DNA of 57,070 nucleotides, taken from Citromicrobium sp. (lineage in GTDB: Bacteria > Pseudomonadota > Alphaproteobacteria > Sphingomonadales > Sphingomonadaceae). Numbering within the stretch: position 1 is the stretch's first letter; each line of letters begins with the position of its first letter. The stretch spans positions 1-57,070 of the forward strand of contig QFNA01000024.1 in assembly GCA_003248395.1 (NCBI GenBank), written 5' to 3'. The translations under genes were made by a program, and so were the position numbers. The notes beneath the pieces are model-generated. The model had not been told where the DNA came from, did not search any database, and worked only from the letters and a program-made list of their open reading frames with translations. Shown piece by piece: positions 7,619-16,202 of this stretch.

Positions 7619-9117
7619 GCCGATCCTACATCCCTAGAAAGATCGTCGTCGCGGGCGGCGGTACGGCGGGCTGGATGGCAGCCTGCGCACTTGCCCGGAC
7701 CATGGGATCGACCATCGATCTGACACTCGTCGAATCCGATATGATCGGGACGATCGGTGTCGGCGAAAGCACCATTCCGCCCATCGTTAAATTCAACGAA
7801 ATTGTCGGGATCGATGAAGCCGAATTCATGCGTGAGACGCAGGCGACGTTCAAGCTGGGCATCGAATTCGAAAACTGGCGCGCCGAAGGGGAGAAATACT
7901 TTCACTCGTTCGGCGCGACGGGGCGCGACCACTGGTCGGCCGGGTTCCAGCATTTCTGGTTGCACGCGCGCGAACAGGGATACGAACACAGCTATGACGA
8001 ATACTGCCTCGAACTGAAAGCAGCCTACGCGAGCAAATTCGCGCATCTGCCCGACAGCCGGATGAATTACGCCTACCAGCTCGACGCGACGCGCTATGCT
8101 GCTTTCTTGCGGCGCAAGGCTGAAGCAAGCGGTGCCAAGCGAGTCGAGGGAAAAATCGCCCACGTGCACCTCCATGCGGCGAGCGGCGATATCGCATCAC
8201 TCGAACTGGAATCGGGCGAGCGTCTCGACGGCGATCTTTTCATCGACTGCACCGGCTTTCGGGCGCTGCTGATCGAAGGGGCCTTGCATGTCGGCTATGA
8301 CGACTGGACGCATTTTTTGCCATGTGATCGAGCGATCGCCGTGCAGACTGAAAGCGTTCGCTCGGCCATCCCCTATACCCGCGCGATCGCGCACGATGCC
8401 GGATGGCAATGGCGCATTCCGCTCCAGCATCGCCAGGGCAATGGTATCGTCTATTGTAGTCGCTACCTCTCCGACGACGAAGCCCGCGAGCGCCTTTTGT
8501 CGAGTGTCGAGGGGGAGACGGTCAGCAATCCGAACGCCTTGCGCTTCACCACCGGCGCGCGGCGCAAGCAGTGGCATCGCAATTGTATCGCGGTGGGCCT
8601 GTCGAGCGGTTTCATGGAACCGCTGGAATCGACGAGCATCCATCTGATCCAGCGCGCCGTGCTGCGCATTATTCGTATGCTGCCCTTCGGCAAGATCAGT
8701 GAGCGCGACGTCGATGAATTCAACGACCAGCAGTTCGTCGACATGGAACAGATCCGGGATTTCCTGATCCTTCACTACAAGGCGACCGACCGGCGCGATT
8801 CCGCTTTCTGGCGCCATTGCGCGGCAATGGATATTCCCGACAGCCTGACCCGGAAAATGGAACTGTTCCGCGAAACGGGACGGGTGTTCCGGCGCAATGA
8901 GGAACTGTTCGCCGAAAACAGCTGGATACAGGTCATGATGGGCCAAGGGATCATGCCGCAATCTTATCATCCCGTGGCCACGAAGCTGGGGCCGGACGAG
9001 CTCGACCGCTTCCTCGCCAACCAGCGCGAATTTGTCGCCAGGACAGTCGCCGGATTGCCCGATCATCATGCCTATATCGCACGATATTGCGGAGCTCGCG
9101 ACGCGGAGGCGGCATGA
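7615..9117 (+). CDS. Flavin-dependent tryptophan halogenase family protein
   Basis: A 500-residue homologue of PrnA/RebH-type flavin-dependent halogenases. It has the FAD-binding VVAGGGTAGWMAA near residue 11 and GVGESTIPP near 48. A Lys at residue 80 (TFKLGIEF) aligns with the catalytic Lys79 of PrnA, WQWRIP at 264–269 matches the halogenase WxWxIP motif, and Glu338 in PLESTS matches the second catalytic residue. ATG 7615 overlaps the previous stop (ATGA); the frame is open upstream, but that part lies inside the cupin gene. Halogenases of this type need FADH2 from a separate reductase. There is no peptide-synthetase or other secondary-metabolite gene nearby; the surroundings are those of a glycan uptake locus. 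The substrate is unknown and free tryptophan need not be it. Confidence 0.9.
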   Translation: MSRSYIPRKIVVAGGGTAGWMAACALARTMGSTIDLTLVESDMIGTIGVGESTIPPIVKFNEIVGIDEAEFMRETQATFKLGIEFENWRAEGEKYFHSFGATGRDHWSAGFQHFWLHAREQGYEHSYDEYCLELKAAYASKFAHLPDSRMNYAYQLDATRYAAFLRRKAEASGAKRVEGKIAHVHLHAASGDIASLELESGERLDGDLFIDCTGFRALLIEGALHVGYDDWTHFLPCDRAIAVQTESVRSAIPYTRAIAHDAGWQWRIPLQHRQGNGIVYCSRYLSDDEARERLLSSVEGETVSNPNALRFTTGARRKQWHRNCIAVGLSSGFMEPLESTSIHLIQRAVLRIIRMLPFGKISERDVDEFNDQQFVDMEQIRDFLILHYKATDRRDSAFWRHCAAMDIPDSLTRKMELFRETGRVFRRNEELFAENSWIQVMMGQGIMPQSYHPVATKLGPDELDRFLANQREFVARTVAGLPDHHAYIARYCGARDAEAA

Positions 9118-9157
9118 CGCTTGGCACGGCACCGGAATTGGGGGTAGCAATCGGGAT

Positions 9158-10231
9158 ATGAGCGGGGGCAAAAAACCGGGCGGCCGGAGACGGCAGGCGG
9201 TGACGATCAAGCACGTGGCGGCCGATGCAGGCGTTTCGCTGCAAACGGTGAGCCGCGTCATCAACAATGAAGCCAATGTACGTCCCGCGATGAAGGAGCG
9301 AGTGCAGGCGAGCATCGACAAGCTGGGTTACGTGCCTTCGATCGCGGCACAGCGGATGAGCGGGTCGCGATCGTACATCATCCTGGCTATCAACGATCGC
9401 GATCTGACCATAGCCGACTGGAAAGCGCGCGAAGGACGTGACTGGGTCGACCAGATGCTCCTCGGCGGAATGCTGACCTGCGCCGAGCATGGCTATCGCA
9501 TGCTAATCGAACTCGTCGATACGCATAACGACCACGTCGAGCGCGAACTGGGCGCAGCCATCGCCGCCCTGCAACCCGACGGGGTGATCCTGACGCCGCC
9601 ACATTCGGAAAATCCGCTGATTACCGGACTGCTTGCCGAGCGGCAGATACCCTTTGCCCGGATCGGGTCGACGGCGCAGGGGGACGGCATCGCGATGACC
9701 ATGGGGGACACATTCAATGCGCGCCTTGCCAGCGAACATCTGATCGCGCTGGGGCATCGCCGGATAGGATTCATTGCCGGGCCGGCGGACTTCAGCCTGT
9801 CGGAAAGACGCATCAACGGCTGGCGCGAGGCCTTGCAGTCGGCGGGGCTCGAGACTGGGGGCCTGTGCGAGCGGGGCGATTTCGGCTTCGAAAGTGGTCG
9901 AGTGGCGGCGACAGCTTTGCTTTCCAGCGGCGATCCGCCAACCGCAATTATCGCCAGCAGCGACCAGATGGCTCTCGCCACGCTGCAAGTCGCAAGTGAA
10001 CGTGGGCTCGGGGTGCCGCAAAATCTGTCGATCGTCAGTTTCGACAATTCGCCCATCGTGCGCTTCACCAATCCACCGCTGACAGCCGTGGACCAACCGG
10101 TCGCCGCCACCACCTCGCGCGCAGTCGAATTGCTGATTGCTGCGCGCAACGGAGAAGACGTTGCCCAGCCGGTCGTCATCGAAGGAGAACTGGTAATTCG
10201 CGGATCGACGGGGCAAGCCCCCGCCGCATGA
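9158..10231 (+). CDS. LacI family transcriptional regulator
   Basis: A 357-residue LacI/GalR-type regulator. The N-terminal helix-turn-helix and hinge read VTIKHVAADAGVSLQTVSRV followed by INNEANVRPAMKERV. The periplasmic-binding-protein-like effector domain follows, with HLIALGHRRIGFIAGP and SIVSFDNSPIVRFTNPPLTA. ATG 9158 follows a 40-base gap after the halogenase; earlier in-frame starts would add a tail unlike the family. The stop overlaps the next gene as ATGA. The regulator is therefore made from the operon it probably controls. Matching palindromes at 2563–2592 and 11469–11484 are its likely operators. The effector is probably a mono- or disaccharide released by the GH3 enzyme (inference). 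Confidence 0.93.
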   Translation: MSGGKKPGGRRRQAVTIKHVAADAGVSLQTVSRVINNEANVRPAMKERVQASIDKLGYVPSIAAQRMSGSRSYIILAINDRDLTIADWKAREGRDWVDQMLLGGMLTCAEHGYRMLIELVDTHNDHVERELGAAIAALQPDGVILTPPHSENPLITGLLAERQIPFARIGSTAQGDGIAMTMGDTFNARLASEHLIALGHRRIGFIAGPADFSLSERRINGWREALQSAGLETGGLCERGDFGFESGRVAATALLSSGDPPTAIIASSDQMALATLQVASERGLGVPQNLSIVSFDNSPIVRFTNPPLTAVDQPVAATTSRAVELLIAARNGEDVAQPVVIEGELVIRGSTGQAPAA

Positions 10232-11430
10232 GCGAATCACCCGTCGCTACGAGGCGGCAATCGACCCGGTTCCTGTGGCTTTACGCCCTTGCCGCCTCGG
10301 GCGGCGCGGTGGCCTACGTCCCTTTCCTGACGGTGTTGCTGCAACTGCGCGTCGGCGCGATGGCGCCCGAGCGCACGGTCGACATCTTGGCCTATATCGC
10401 ATTTGCCGGGGCGATCGCCGCGAGCCTCGGCAACATCGCTTTCGGATGGTTGAGCGACCGGACAGGCGCCCGACGCCCCTGGATCCTTTGCGGCCTGTTT
10501 CTGTCGGGTGCGCTGCTACTTTGCGTGCCGCTTGCCACCACGCCAGAGACGCTGCTCGCGCTGATCGTCGTGTGGCAGGTCGCACTCAACATGATGCTCG
10601 CACCACTCGCGGCATGGGCCGGGGACTGCGTGCCCGACGAGCAGAAGGGAACGCTCGGGGGATTGCTCTCCTTCGCACCGGCATTCGGTGCGGCCTCGGG
10701 CGCACTGGTGACCCTGCCCGGGCTGGCCAGTGCAGACCAGCGCCTGATGCTGGTGGTGGCCATGGTCGCGGTGCTTGTCCTACCCGTGCTGTTGTTCGGC
10801 CGCCCTCGCCCGATGCCCGAATTGCTGGTGTCCGCCGGCATCGGCGACGGGTTGGCGCCCCCGACGACCGGCAAGAAGCAAGCCACGGTAAGAATGTGGT
10901 TGGCACGCTTGCTGGTCCAGATCGCGGAAGCGTCGCTATTCGCCTACCTCCTGATCTGGTTCGGCAGGATCGAAGACGGTTTCGGTGACCATGACACGGC
11001 AATTCTCTTCACCAGCGTCCTTGCCCTGTCGATCCCGCTTGCACTGATCGCGGGGCGCTGGTCAGACCGGTCGAACAGGCCCATCCGACCTCTCGCTATT
11101 GGCGCGGGCATCGGCGTGATCGGATTGGTGGGTATGGCGCTATCGTCTACGCTGACCGCTGCAATCGGGGCCTACGTCGTGTTCGGCCTCGCCACGAGCG
11201 TCTTCCTTGCCCTGCATTCGAGCCAGACCTTGCGGGTCCTTCCGCGCCCACAGACGCGCGGCCGCGACCTCGGCATTTTCAACCTCACCAACACCGTGCC
11301 CAGCCTGATCATGCCATGGCTGACGATCGCGCTGGTGCCGCTGTTCGGCTTCCAGGGCCTGTTCCTGGTGCTCGCGGCGCTGACAGCGCTGGCGACAGTT
11401 CTTCTACTGACCGTCCCCCGCGCAATCTAG
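10228..11430 (+). CDS. MFS transporter (sugar/glycoside type)
   Basis: A 400-residue major facilitator superfamily permease of the inner membrane with about 12 hydrophobic segments. The loop after TM2 carries GWLSDRTGARRPWI, the classical MFS GxxxDRxGRR motif, and a second copy, RWSDRSNRPI, follows TM8. It overlaps the LacI gene by 4 bases (ATGA) and is the last gene of the SapC–cupin–halogenase–LacI transcript. Its position suggests import of an oligosaccharide or glycoside, but the family alone does not fix substrate or direction. Confidence 0.88.
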   Translation: MSESPVATRRQSTRFLWLYALAASGGAVAYVPFLTVLLQLRVGAMAPERTVDILAYIAFAGAIAASLGNIAFGWLSDRTGARRPWILCGLFLSGALLLCVPLATTPETLLALIVVWQVALNMMLAPLAAWAGDCVPDEQKGTLGGLLSFAPAFGAASGALVTLPGLASADQRLMLVVAMVAVLVLPVLLFGRPRPMPELLVSAGIGDGLAPPTTGKKQATVRMWLARLLVQIAEASLFAYLLIWFGRIEDGFGDHDTAILFTSVLALSIPLALIAGRWSDRSNRPIRPLAIGAGIGVIGLVGMALSSTLTAAIGAYVVFGLATSVFLALHSSQTLRVLPRPQTRGRDLGIFNLTNTVPSLIMPWLTIALVPLFGFQGLFLVLAALTALATVLLLTVPRAI

Positions 11431-11468
11431 CGGGTTGATTTCGCGAACAGGACGTGTCAATCCCGTCA

Positions 11469-11484
11469 TTGATAACGTTCTCAA
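11469..11484 (+). promoter_or_regulatory. LacI-type operator before the GH3 gene
   Basis: TTGATAACGTTCTCAA is a near-perfect palindrome with the same AACGTT core (11474–11479) as the two sites before the TonB-dependent receptor. It lies about 30 bases upstream of the GH3 start. Sharing this core makes GH3 and probably the downstream permease part of the same LacI regulon. Confidence 0.6.
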
Positions 11485-11512
11485 CAGAGAACCGTGAGGG
11501 AGAGATCGTGAC

Positions 11513-13900
11513 ATGAAGGCTTTGTGGATGGCGTCGGCTGCCGGTCTGGCGCTGGCCGGGTGCTCAACGCTTCCCGCGAGGGAGGATAGCACTTCCCGCG
11601 CCTTGGAAACGGCCGTTCCTGCGTCCGATACCGACAGTGCCGCGATAGCGGCAATCGTTTCGCGGATGGGCATTGAGCGCAAGGTCGCGCAACTGATCCA
11701 GCCGCAAATCAATTCCTTCACTGCAGCTGACATGCGTCGCTATCGCTTCGGCAGCTATCTCAACGGCGGCAATGGCGGGCCCTATGGCAACGAACTGGCC
11801 CCGCCCGAAGATTGGCTGAGGCTGGCGGATGAAATGTACGAAGCTTCGGTCGCCCCGCAGGCCGATGGCGGACCTGTCATCCCGACAATGTGGGGTACCG
11901 ACGCCGTGCATGGCCATACCAATGTCGTTGGTGCGACGCTCTTCCCCCATAATATCGGGCTGGGCGCGACGCGCGACGTCGATCTGGTCCGGCGCATCGG
12001 CGAAGCTACTGCGGTCGAAATCGAAGTGACCGGCATAGACTGGAATTTTTCGCCAACCGTCGCCGTCGCGCGCGACGACCGCTGGGGCCGCAGTTACGAG
12101 AGCTATTCCGAAGACCCCGATCTCGTGGCGCAAATGGGCGCGGCACTCGTTGAGGGCTTGCAAGGTCGCAAGGCGAGCGGTGACAGGCTGGGCAATGGTC
12201 ATGTGATCGCCACGGCCAAACATTTCTTTGGAGATGGCGGCACTGCGCAGGGCGTCGATCAGGGCGATGTCGACGGCGATATCGAGGCACTGAAAGCGAT
12301 CCACGCGCGTCCCTATCCGGCAGCGATCGCGGCCGGCGTCGAAACCATCATGGCCAGCTTCAACTCGATCAATGGCACCAAGATGCACGGCAACAAGGCG
12401 TTGCTGACGGGTGTCCTGCGCGGCGAGATGGGCTTCGACGGCCTCGTGGTGGGTGACTGGAACGGTCATGGCCAGGTGGCAGGCTGCACCAACACCGATT
12501 GTCCGCAGGCACTGCTGGCGGGGCTCGATATCTACATGGTGCCGGACGACTGGAAGGGACTGCTAGAGACCCTCGTCGCGCAAGTAGAAGACGGCACGAT
12601 CCCGATGGCGACATTGGACGAGGCGGTAACGAGGGTTCTCAAGGTCAAGCAGCGCGCAGGATTGCTCGATGCCAATGCGCCCAAACCTTCCGAAAGAGCG
12701 AATGCCGGCCAGTTCGTTCTCTTGGGCTCAGCCAAACATCGGGCAATCGCACGCGAAGCCGTGGCGAAGTCCCAGGTCATCCTGAAAAACGATGGCGTGC
12801 TCCCCTTGAAGACGGGGTCGCGCATACTGGTTGCCGGTTCTGCTGCAGATAGCGTAGCGCAAGCCGCGGGCGGCTGGTCGCTGACATGGCAGGGCGGCGG
12901 CGAACTCGACAATGGCGATTTCCCCGGAGCCACGTCGATTTTCCAGGGTATTCAAAAGGCTGCCCGCGCAGCTGGCGGTACGGCTACGCTGTCCGAAGAC
13001 GGCAGATATACTGAAGTACCCGATGTCGCCGTCGTGGTCTTCGGCGAGGAGCCCTATGCGGAGTTCGCGGGCGACCGGAAAAATCTCGCCTTCCGCGACG
13101 AAGAGGGGCTCACTCTACTGCGACAATTCAAGGAGGCTGGCGTGCCGACCGTGGCCGTTTTCCTCAGCGGGCGGCCCTTGTGGGTCAATCGCGAAATCAA
13201 CGCGTCCGATGCATTCGTCGCATCATGGCTGCCGGGCAGCGAAGGGGCAGGCGTCGCCGATGTGCTGACCGGTGCGCAGCCTGCAACAGGGCGGCTTTCC
13301 TTCTCCTGGCCGCAAAGTTGCGTGGGCACGCCGGTAAACTCGCCCCAAGGCGCGCAATTTGCATTCGGATACGGCCGCTCGCTCGACGATCGAACTCCCC
13401 TCCCCCAACTCGTCGAGAACTGCGCCGCTCTCACCGAAGCCGCCGCGTCCGAATGGTTCGTCAATGGCCGCTTTGCCGAGAACATCGAAGCGAGCGCAGG
13501 GGGCAACGATCTGCCAGACCTGCGCGGAAATGCCGGCGGCGTGATCGCGCGCGGAATAGACCGCAATGCGCAGGAAGATTCGCGCAATATCGCCTTTGCC
13601 CCCGGATCGGCGCTGACCATCGCACAGGAGGGCGAAGGGACAGGCAGCTACAGGATCGTCTATCGTGTCGCGGCGCGCCCAACGGCGCCTGTGACGCTAA
13701 CCGTCGGCGAGACGGAAATCGATCTAACGCAGCCGCTGTCGGTCGCTGCAGGCAAGGACTGGCGCGAAATGGTGATTACCGAGGAATGCGCGCCTGGCCT
13801 CGGCGACAGCCTCGAATTTGCAAGCGTAGCTGAATTCTCTTTTGACATCGCGACGATCAAACGGGAGGAAACTGCCAATGAAACCGTTTGCTCTTTCTGA
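11513..13900 (+). CDS. Glycoside hydrolase family 3 lipoprotein (exo-1,3/1,4-β-glucosidase type)
   Basis: A 795-residue GH3 enzyme. The N-terminus is a lipoprotein signal ending in LALAGC (Cys16), so it is anchored in the periplasm or outer membrane. The catalytic barrel contains WGTDAVHGHTNVVGATLFPH, DDRWGRSYESYSEDP, the KHFFGDGGT loop and GLVVGDWNGHGQV, in which Asp315 is the expected nucleophile. The second α/β domain begins near RAIAREAVAKSQVILKNDG, and a C-terminal β-domain of ExoP type follows. Relatives release glucose from β-1,3/1,4-glucans and cellodextrins. GGGAGAG precedes the ATG. A LacI-type operator lies directly upstream. The expected product, glucose, fits the FucP-like permease downstream and the Entner–Doudoroff genes at 28–33 kb. 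Exact linkage specificity is uncertain. Confidence 0.93.
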   Translation: MKALWMASAAGLALAGCSTLPAREDSTSRALETAVPASDTDSAAIAAIVSRMGIERKVAQLIQPQINSFTAADMRRYRFGSYLNGGNGGPYGNELAPPEDWLRLADEMYEASVAPQADGGPVIPTMWGTDAVHGHTNVVGATLFPHNIGLGATRDVDLVRRIGEATAVEIEVTGIDWNFSPTVAVARDDRWGRSYESYSEDPDLVAQMGAALVEGLQGRKASGDRLGNGHVIATAKHFFGDGGTAQGVDQGDVDGDIEALKAIHARPYPAAIAAGVETIMASFNSINGTKMHGNKALLTGVLRGEMGFDGLVVGDWNGHGQVAGCTNTDCPQALLAGLDIYMVPDDWKGLLETLVAQVEDGTIPMATLDEAVTRVLKVKQRAGLLDANAPKPSERANAGQFVLLGSAKHRAIAREAVAKSQVILKNDGVLPLKTGSRILVAGSAADSVAQAAGGWSLTWQGGGELDNGDFPGATSIFQGIQKAARAAGGTATLSEDGRYTEVPDVAVVVFGEEPYAEFAGDRKNLAFRDEEGLTLLRQFKEAGVPTVAVFLSGRPLWVNREINASDAFVASWLPGSEGAGVADVLTGAQPATGRLSFSWPQSCVGTPVNSPQGAQFAFGYGRSLDDRTPLPQLVENCAALTEAAASEWFVNGRFAENIEASAGGNDLPDLRGNAGGVIARGIDRNAQEDSRNIAFAPGSALTIAQEGEGTGSYRIVYRVAARPTAPVTLTVGETEIDLTQPLSVAAGKDWREMVITEECAPGLGDSLEFASVAEFSFDIATIKREETANETVCSF

Positions 13901-13953
13901 TCGGCTGATGCGATAGGGGCGCATTCGTATTCGCTTTGAGCGGAGCGAAAACA

Positions 13954-13971
13954 GTGCCAAACACGTGGCAC
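13954..13971. repeat. Short perfect inverted repeat before the sugar permease
   Basis: GTGCCA (13954–13959) and TGGCAC (13966–13971) form a perfect inverted repeat with a 6-base spacer in the 126-base gap between GH3 and the permease. It lacks the AACGTT core of the LacI-type sites. It could be a weak RNA hairpin or a site for another regulator. Confidence 0.3.
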
Positions 13972-14026
13972 CAGACCGGCCTGCATGATCAAGGGCCGCG
14001 CCGGGAATTGGGGAGAATAGCGTAGC

Positions 14027-15319
14027 ATGGCACTGGCACCGGACGTTTCGTCGAGCACCGATCCTCATCCGATCGACGATGATGGCAACGGCATCAACGC
14101 GCCGGGATTGCAATACTTCGTTTTCGGCCTTTTCTTCATCTTTGGCGGGATCACTTCGCTCAACGATGTGATCATTCCCAAACTGAAAGAGCTTTTTACG
14201 CTCAATTACACGCAGGCTATGCTGGTGCAGTTCTGCTTCTTCACCGCCTATCTCGTCATCGGTATCCCCGGGGCGAAACTGGTCAAGAAAATCGGTTACA
14301 TGCGTGGCGCTGTGGCCGGACTGGTCACGATGATGATCGGCTGCCTGCTGTTCATTCCGGCGAGCCAGACCGCAACCTATTCGATTTTCCTCTTCGCGCT
14401 GTTCGTACTCGCCAGCGGGGTCGTCATCGTGCAGGTCGTCGCCAATCCGTTGATCTCTCTGCTCGGCCCGCAAAAGACTGCGCATAGCCGCTTGACCTTC
14501 GCGCAGGCGTTCAACTCGCTCGGCACCACGATCTTTCCCATCGTCGGATCGATCGTCATTCTCGGTAGCCTCGCCAATGTGACGGCCGACGAACTGTCTG
14601 GTGCAGAACTGACAGCTTATCGACAGGCCGAAAGCGAGGCGATCTGGCAAGGCTATCTTGGCGTTGCAGTGCTGATTGCTCTCGTCGCTCTCGCTGTCTG
14701 GATGTTTCGCAACCGGCTGCAAGGGGAAAAACACGAAGCATCTTCGGGGCTCGCCGGGTTCGACCTGCTCAAGCGGACCCGTTTCGGCTATGGTGCCTTG
14801 TCCATCTTCCTCTACGTCGGCGCAGAGGTCGCCATCGGTTCGATCATCATCAACTACCTCGCCCAGGATCGGGTGCTCGGTCAGCCGGAAAGTGTCATCG
14901 GCTGGATGATTGGCTACTATTGGGGCGGCGCGATGATCGGTCGTTTCATTGGCTCATTGTTCCTCCGCATTTTCTCGCCGGGGAAAATCCTGCTCTTCAA
15001 CGCAATCGGCGCAATCGTGCTGATCCTGATAAGCGCCAATTCCAGTGGGGAGGTCGCGGGTTACAGCCTGCTCGCGGTCGGCCTGATGAATTCGATCATG
15101 TTCCCGACCATCTTCTCGCTCGCCAGCGAAAAGCTTGGACCGCGCGCCGCAGACGGTTCGGGCATAATCAACGTCGCGATATTCGGGGGCGCCGTGGTGC
15201 CGGTGCTCTTCGGAATGCTGGCCGATGCCACGGGAAGCCTCGCGCTGGCGCTGACGCTTCCTGCCATCTGCTACGCCATCATCGCAGGTTTCGGATTCTA
15301 CGCCCGAAGACCCGCCTGA
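14027..15319 (+). CDS. FucP/GluP-type sugar MFS transporter
   Basis: A 430-residue inner-membrane permease of the FHS family (L-fucose, glucose/galactose and N-acetylglucosamine H+ symporters). The first helix carries YFVFGLFFIFGGITSLNDVI, followed by the characteristic IPKLKELFTLNYTQAMLVQF and IGIPGAKLVKKIGYMRG. VVANPLISLLGP and LTFAQAFNSLGTTIFP are also family hallmarks. GGGGAGAA precedes the ATG. It follows GH3 on the same strand and ends with a terminator, so the pair probably forms the module that releases and imports a monosaccharide, most likely glucose. Confidence 0.9.
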   Translation: MALAPDVSSSTDPHPIDDDGNGINAPGLQYFVFGLFFIFGGITSLNDVIIPKLKELFTLNYTQAMLVQFCFFTAYLVIGIPGAKLVKKIGYMRGAVAGLVTMMIGCLLFIPASQTATYSIFLFALFVLASGVVIVQVVANPLISLLGPQKTAHSRLTFAQAFNSLGTTIFPIVGSIVILGSLANVTADELSGAELTAYRQAESEAIWQGYLGVAVLIALVALAVWMFRNRLQGEKHEASSGLAGFDLLKRTRFGYGALSIFLYVGAEVAIGSIIINYLAQDRVLGQPESVIGWMIGYYWGGAMIGRFIGSLFLRIFSPGKILLFNAIGAIVLILISANSSGEVAGYSLLAVGLMNSIMFPTIFSLASEKLGPRAADGSGIINVAIFGGAVVPVLFGMLADATGSLALALTLPAICYAIIAGFGFYARRPA

Positions 15320-15352
15320 TTTCAAGAGCGAGTATTCAGCAAAGAAGAATTC

Positions 15353-15399
15353 AGGGGTTCGCATGACAGCAGCGCTCTGCTATTCGAGCCCCTCGTTTT
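15353..15399 (+). terminator. Probable terminator of the GH3–permease unit
   Basis: AGGGGTTCG (15353–15361) pairs with CGAGCCCCT (15385–15393) with one G·T pair. The loop contains a second small stem, AGCAG/CTGCT. CGTTTT follows. It closes the carbohydrate locus just before the next gene. Confidence 0.6.
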
Positions 15400-15418
15400 C
15401 GACGCAAGGCTCGCCCGC

Positions 15419-16153
15419 ATGACCGACGCAGAACTCGCCGTCCATCTCGCCGACGTGGCAGGCCGTATCCTCGTCGAAGTTCGGCGGAGCAACGTTTTTT
15501 CCGGTCAGGCTCTAGGCGTTGCTGGCGACCAGATCGCTAATGAGTTCCTTTGCCGCGCATTGCGTGAACATCGGCCCGAAGACGGGCTCTTGTCCGAAGA
15601 GGGCAACGACGACAGCAAACGGTTGGAAAAAGAGCGTGTCTGGATCGTCGATCCGGTGGACGGTACGCGAGAATATGGCGAAGCGCGAACCGATTGGGCG
15701 ATCCATATCGGCCTGTGTGTCGGAGGCAGACCCGTAACCGGTGCCGTCTGTCTCCCCGATTTGGGAATAGTCCTCCGTAGCGATGCTCCCGTCAGCTTGG
15801 CGGAACCGGCGGCTCCACCACGCATGGTTGTCAGCCGGACCCGACCTGCGGCCGAGGCCATGCGTGTTGCCGAGGCGATCGGTGCGGAAATCTTGCCAAT
15901 GGGCTCAGCCGGGGCAAAGGCCATGGCCGTCGTGCGCGGCGAAGCGGAAATCTATCTCCACACAGGTGGACAATACGAATGGGACAGCGCAGCCCCGGTT
16001 GCTGTCGCGCTGGGCCATGGCCTCCATGCCAGCCGCATTGACGGCAGTCCGCTGTTGTATAACCAGCCTAACCCCTACATGCCCGATCTGCTGATCTGCC
16101 GGCCCGAATGGGCCGATACCGTGCTGGCCGAAGTGGCAAAACTTTCGCGCTAG
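15419..16153 (+). CDS. CysQ-like 3'(2'),5'-bisphosphate nucleotidase (inositol monophosphatase family)
   Basis: A 244-residue Mg2+-dependent phosphatase. The metal-binding motifs are SEEGNDD and VWIVDPVDGTREY, and a C-terminal QYEWDSAAP matches the final Asp motif. Bacterial CysQ removes phosphate from 3'-phosphoadenosine 5'-phosphate (PAP), the by-product of PAPS-dependent sulfation or sulfate reduction; close relatives act on inositol or sugar phosphates. It stands alone after a terminator. A PAPS-dependent-type sulfotransferase gene lies 4.4 kb away, which favours the PAP role, but this is circumstantial. Confidence 0.85.
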   Translation: MTDAELAVHLADVAGRILVEVRRSNVFSGQALGVAGDQIANEFLCRALREHRPEDGLLSEEGNDDSKRLEKERVWIVDPVDGTREYGEARTDWAIHIGLCVGGRPVTGAVCLPDLGIVLRSDAPVSLAEPAAPPRMVVSRTRPAAEAMRVAEAIGAEILPMGSAGAKAMAVVRGEAEIYLHTGGQYEWDSAAPVAVALGHGLHASRIDGSPLLYNQPNPYMPDLLICRPEWADTVLAEVAKLSR

Positions 16154-16202
16154 AACTCGACCTGCGCAAGCAATTGCTGCGCGCGGCTGAGATGCGGACG
16201 GT

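Noticed and set aside
8197..9321. A 374-codon minus-strand open frame
   Set aside because: Antisense to the halogenase gene and without family motifs.
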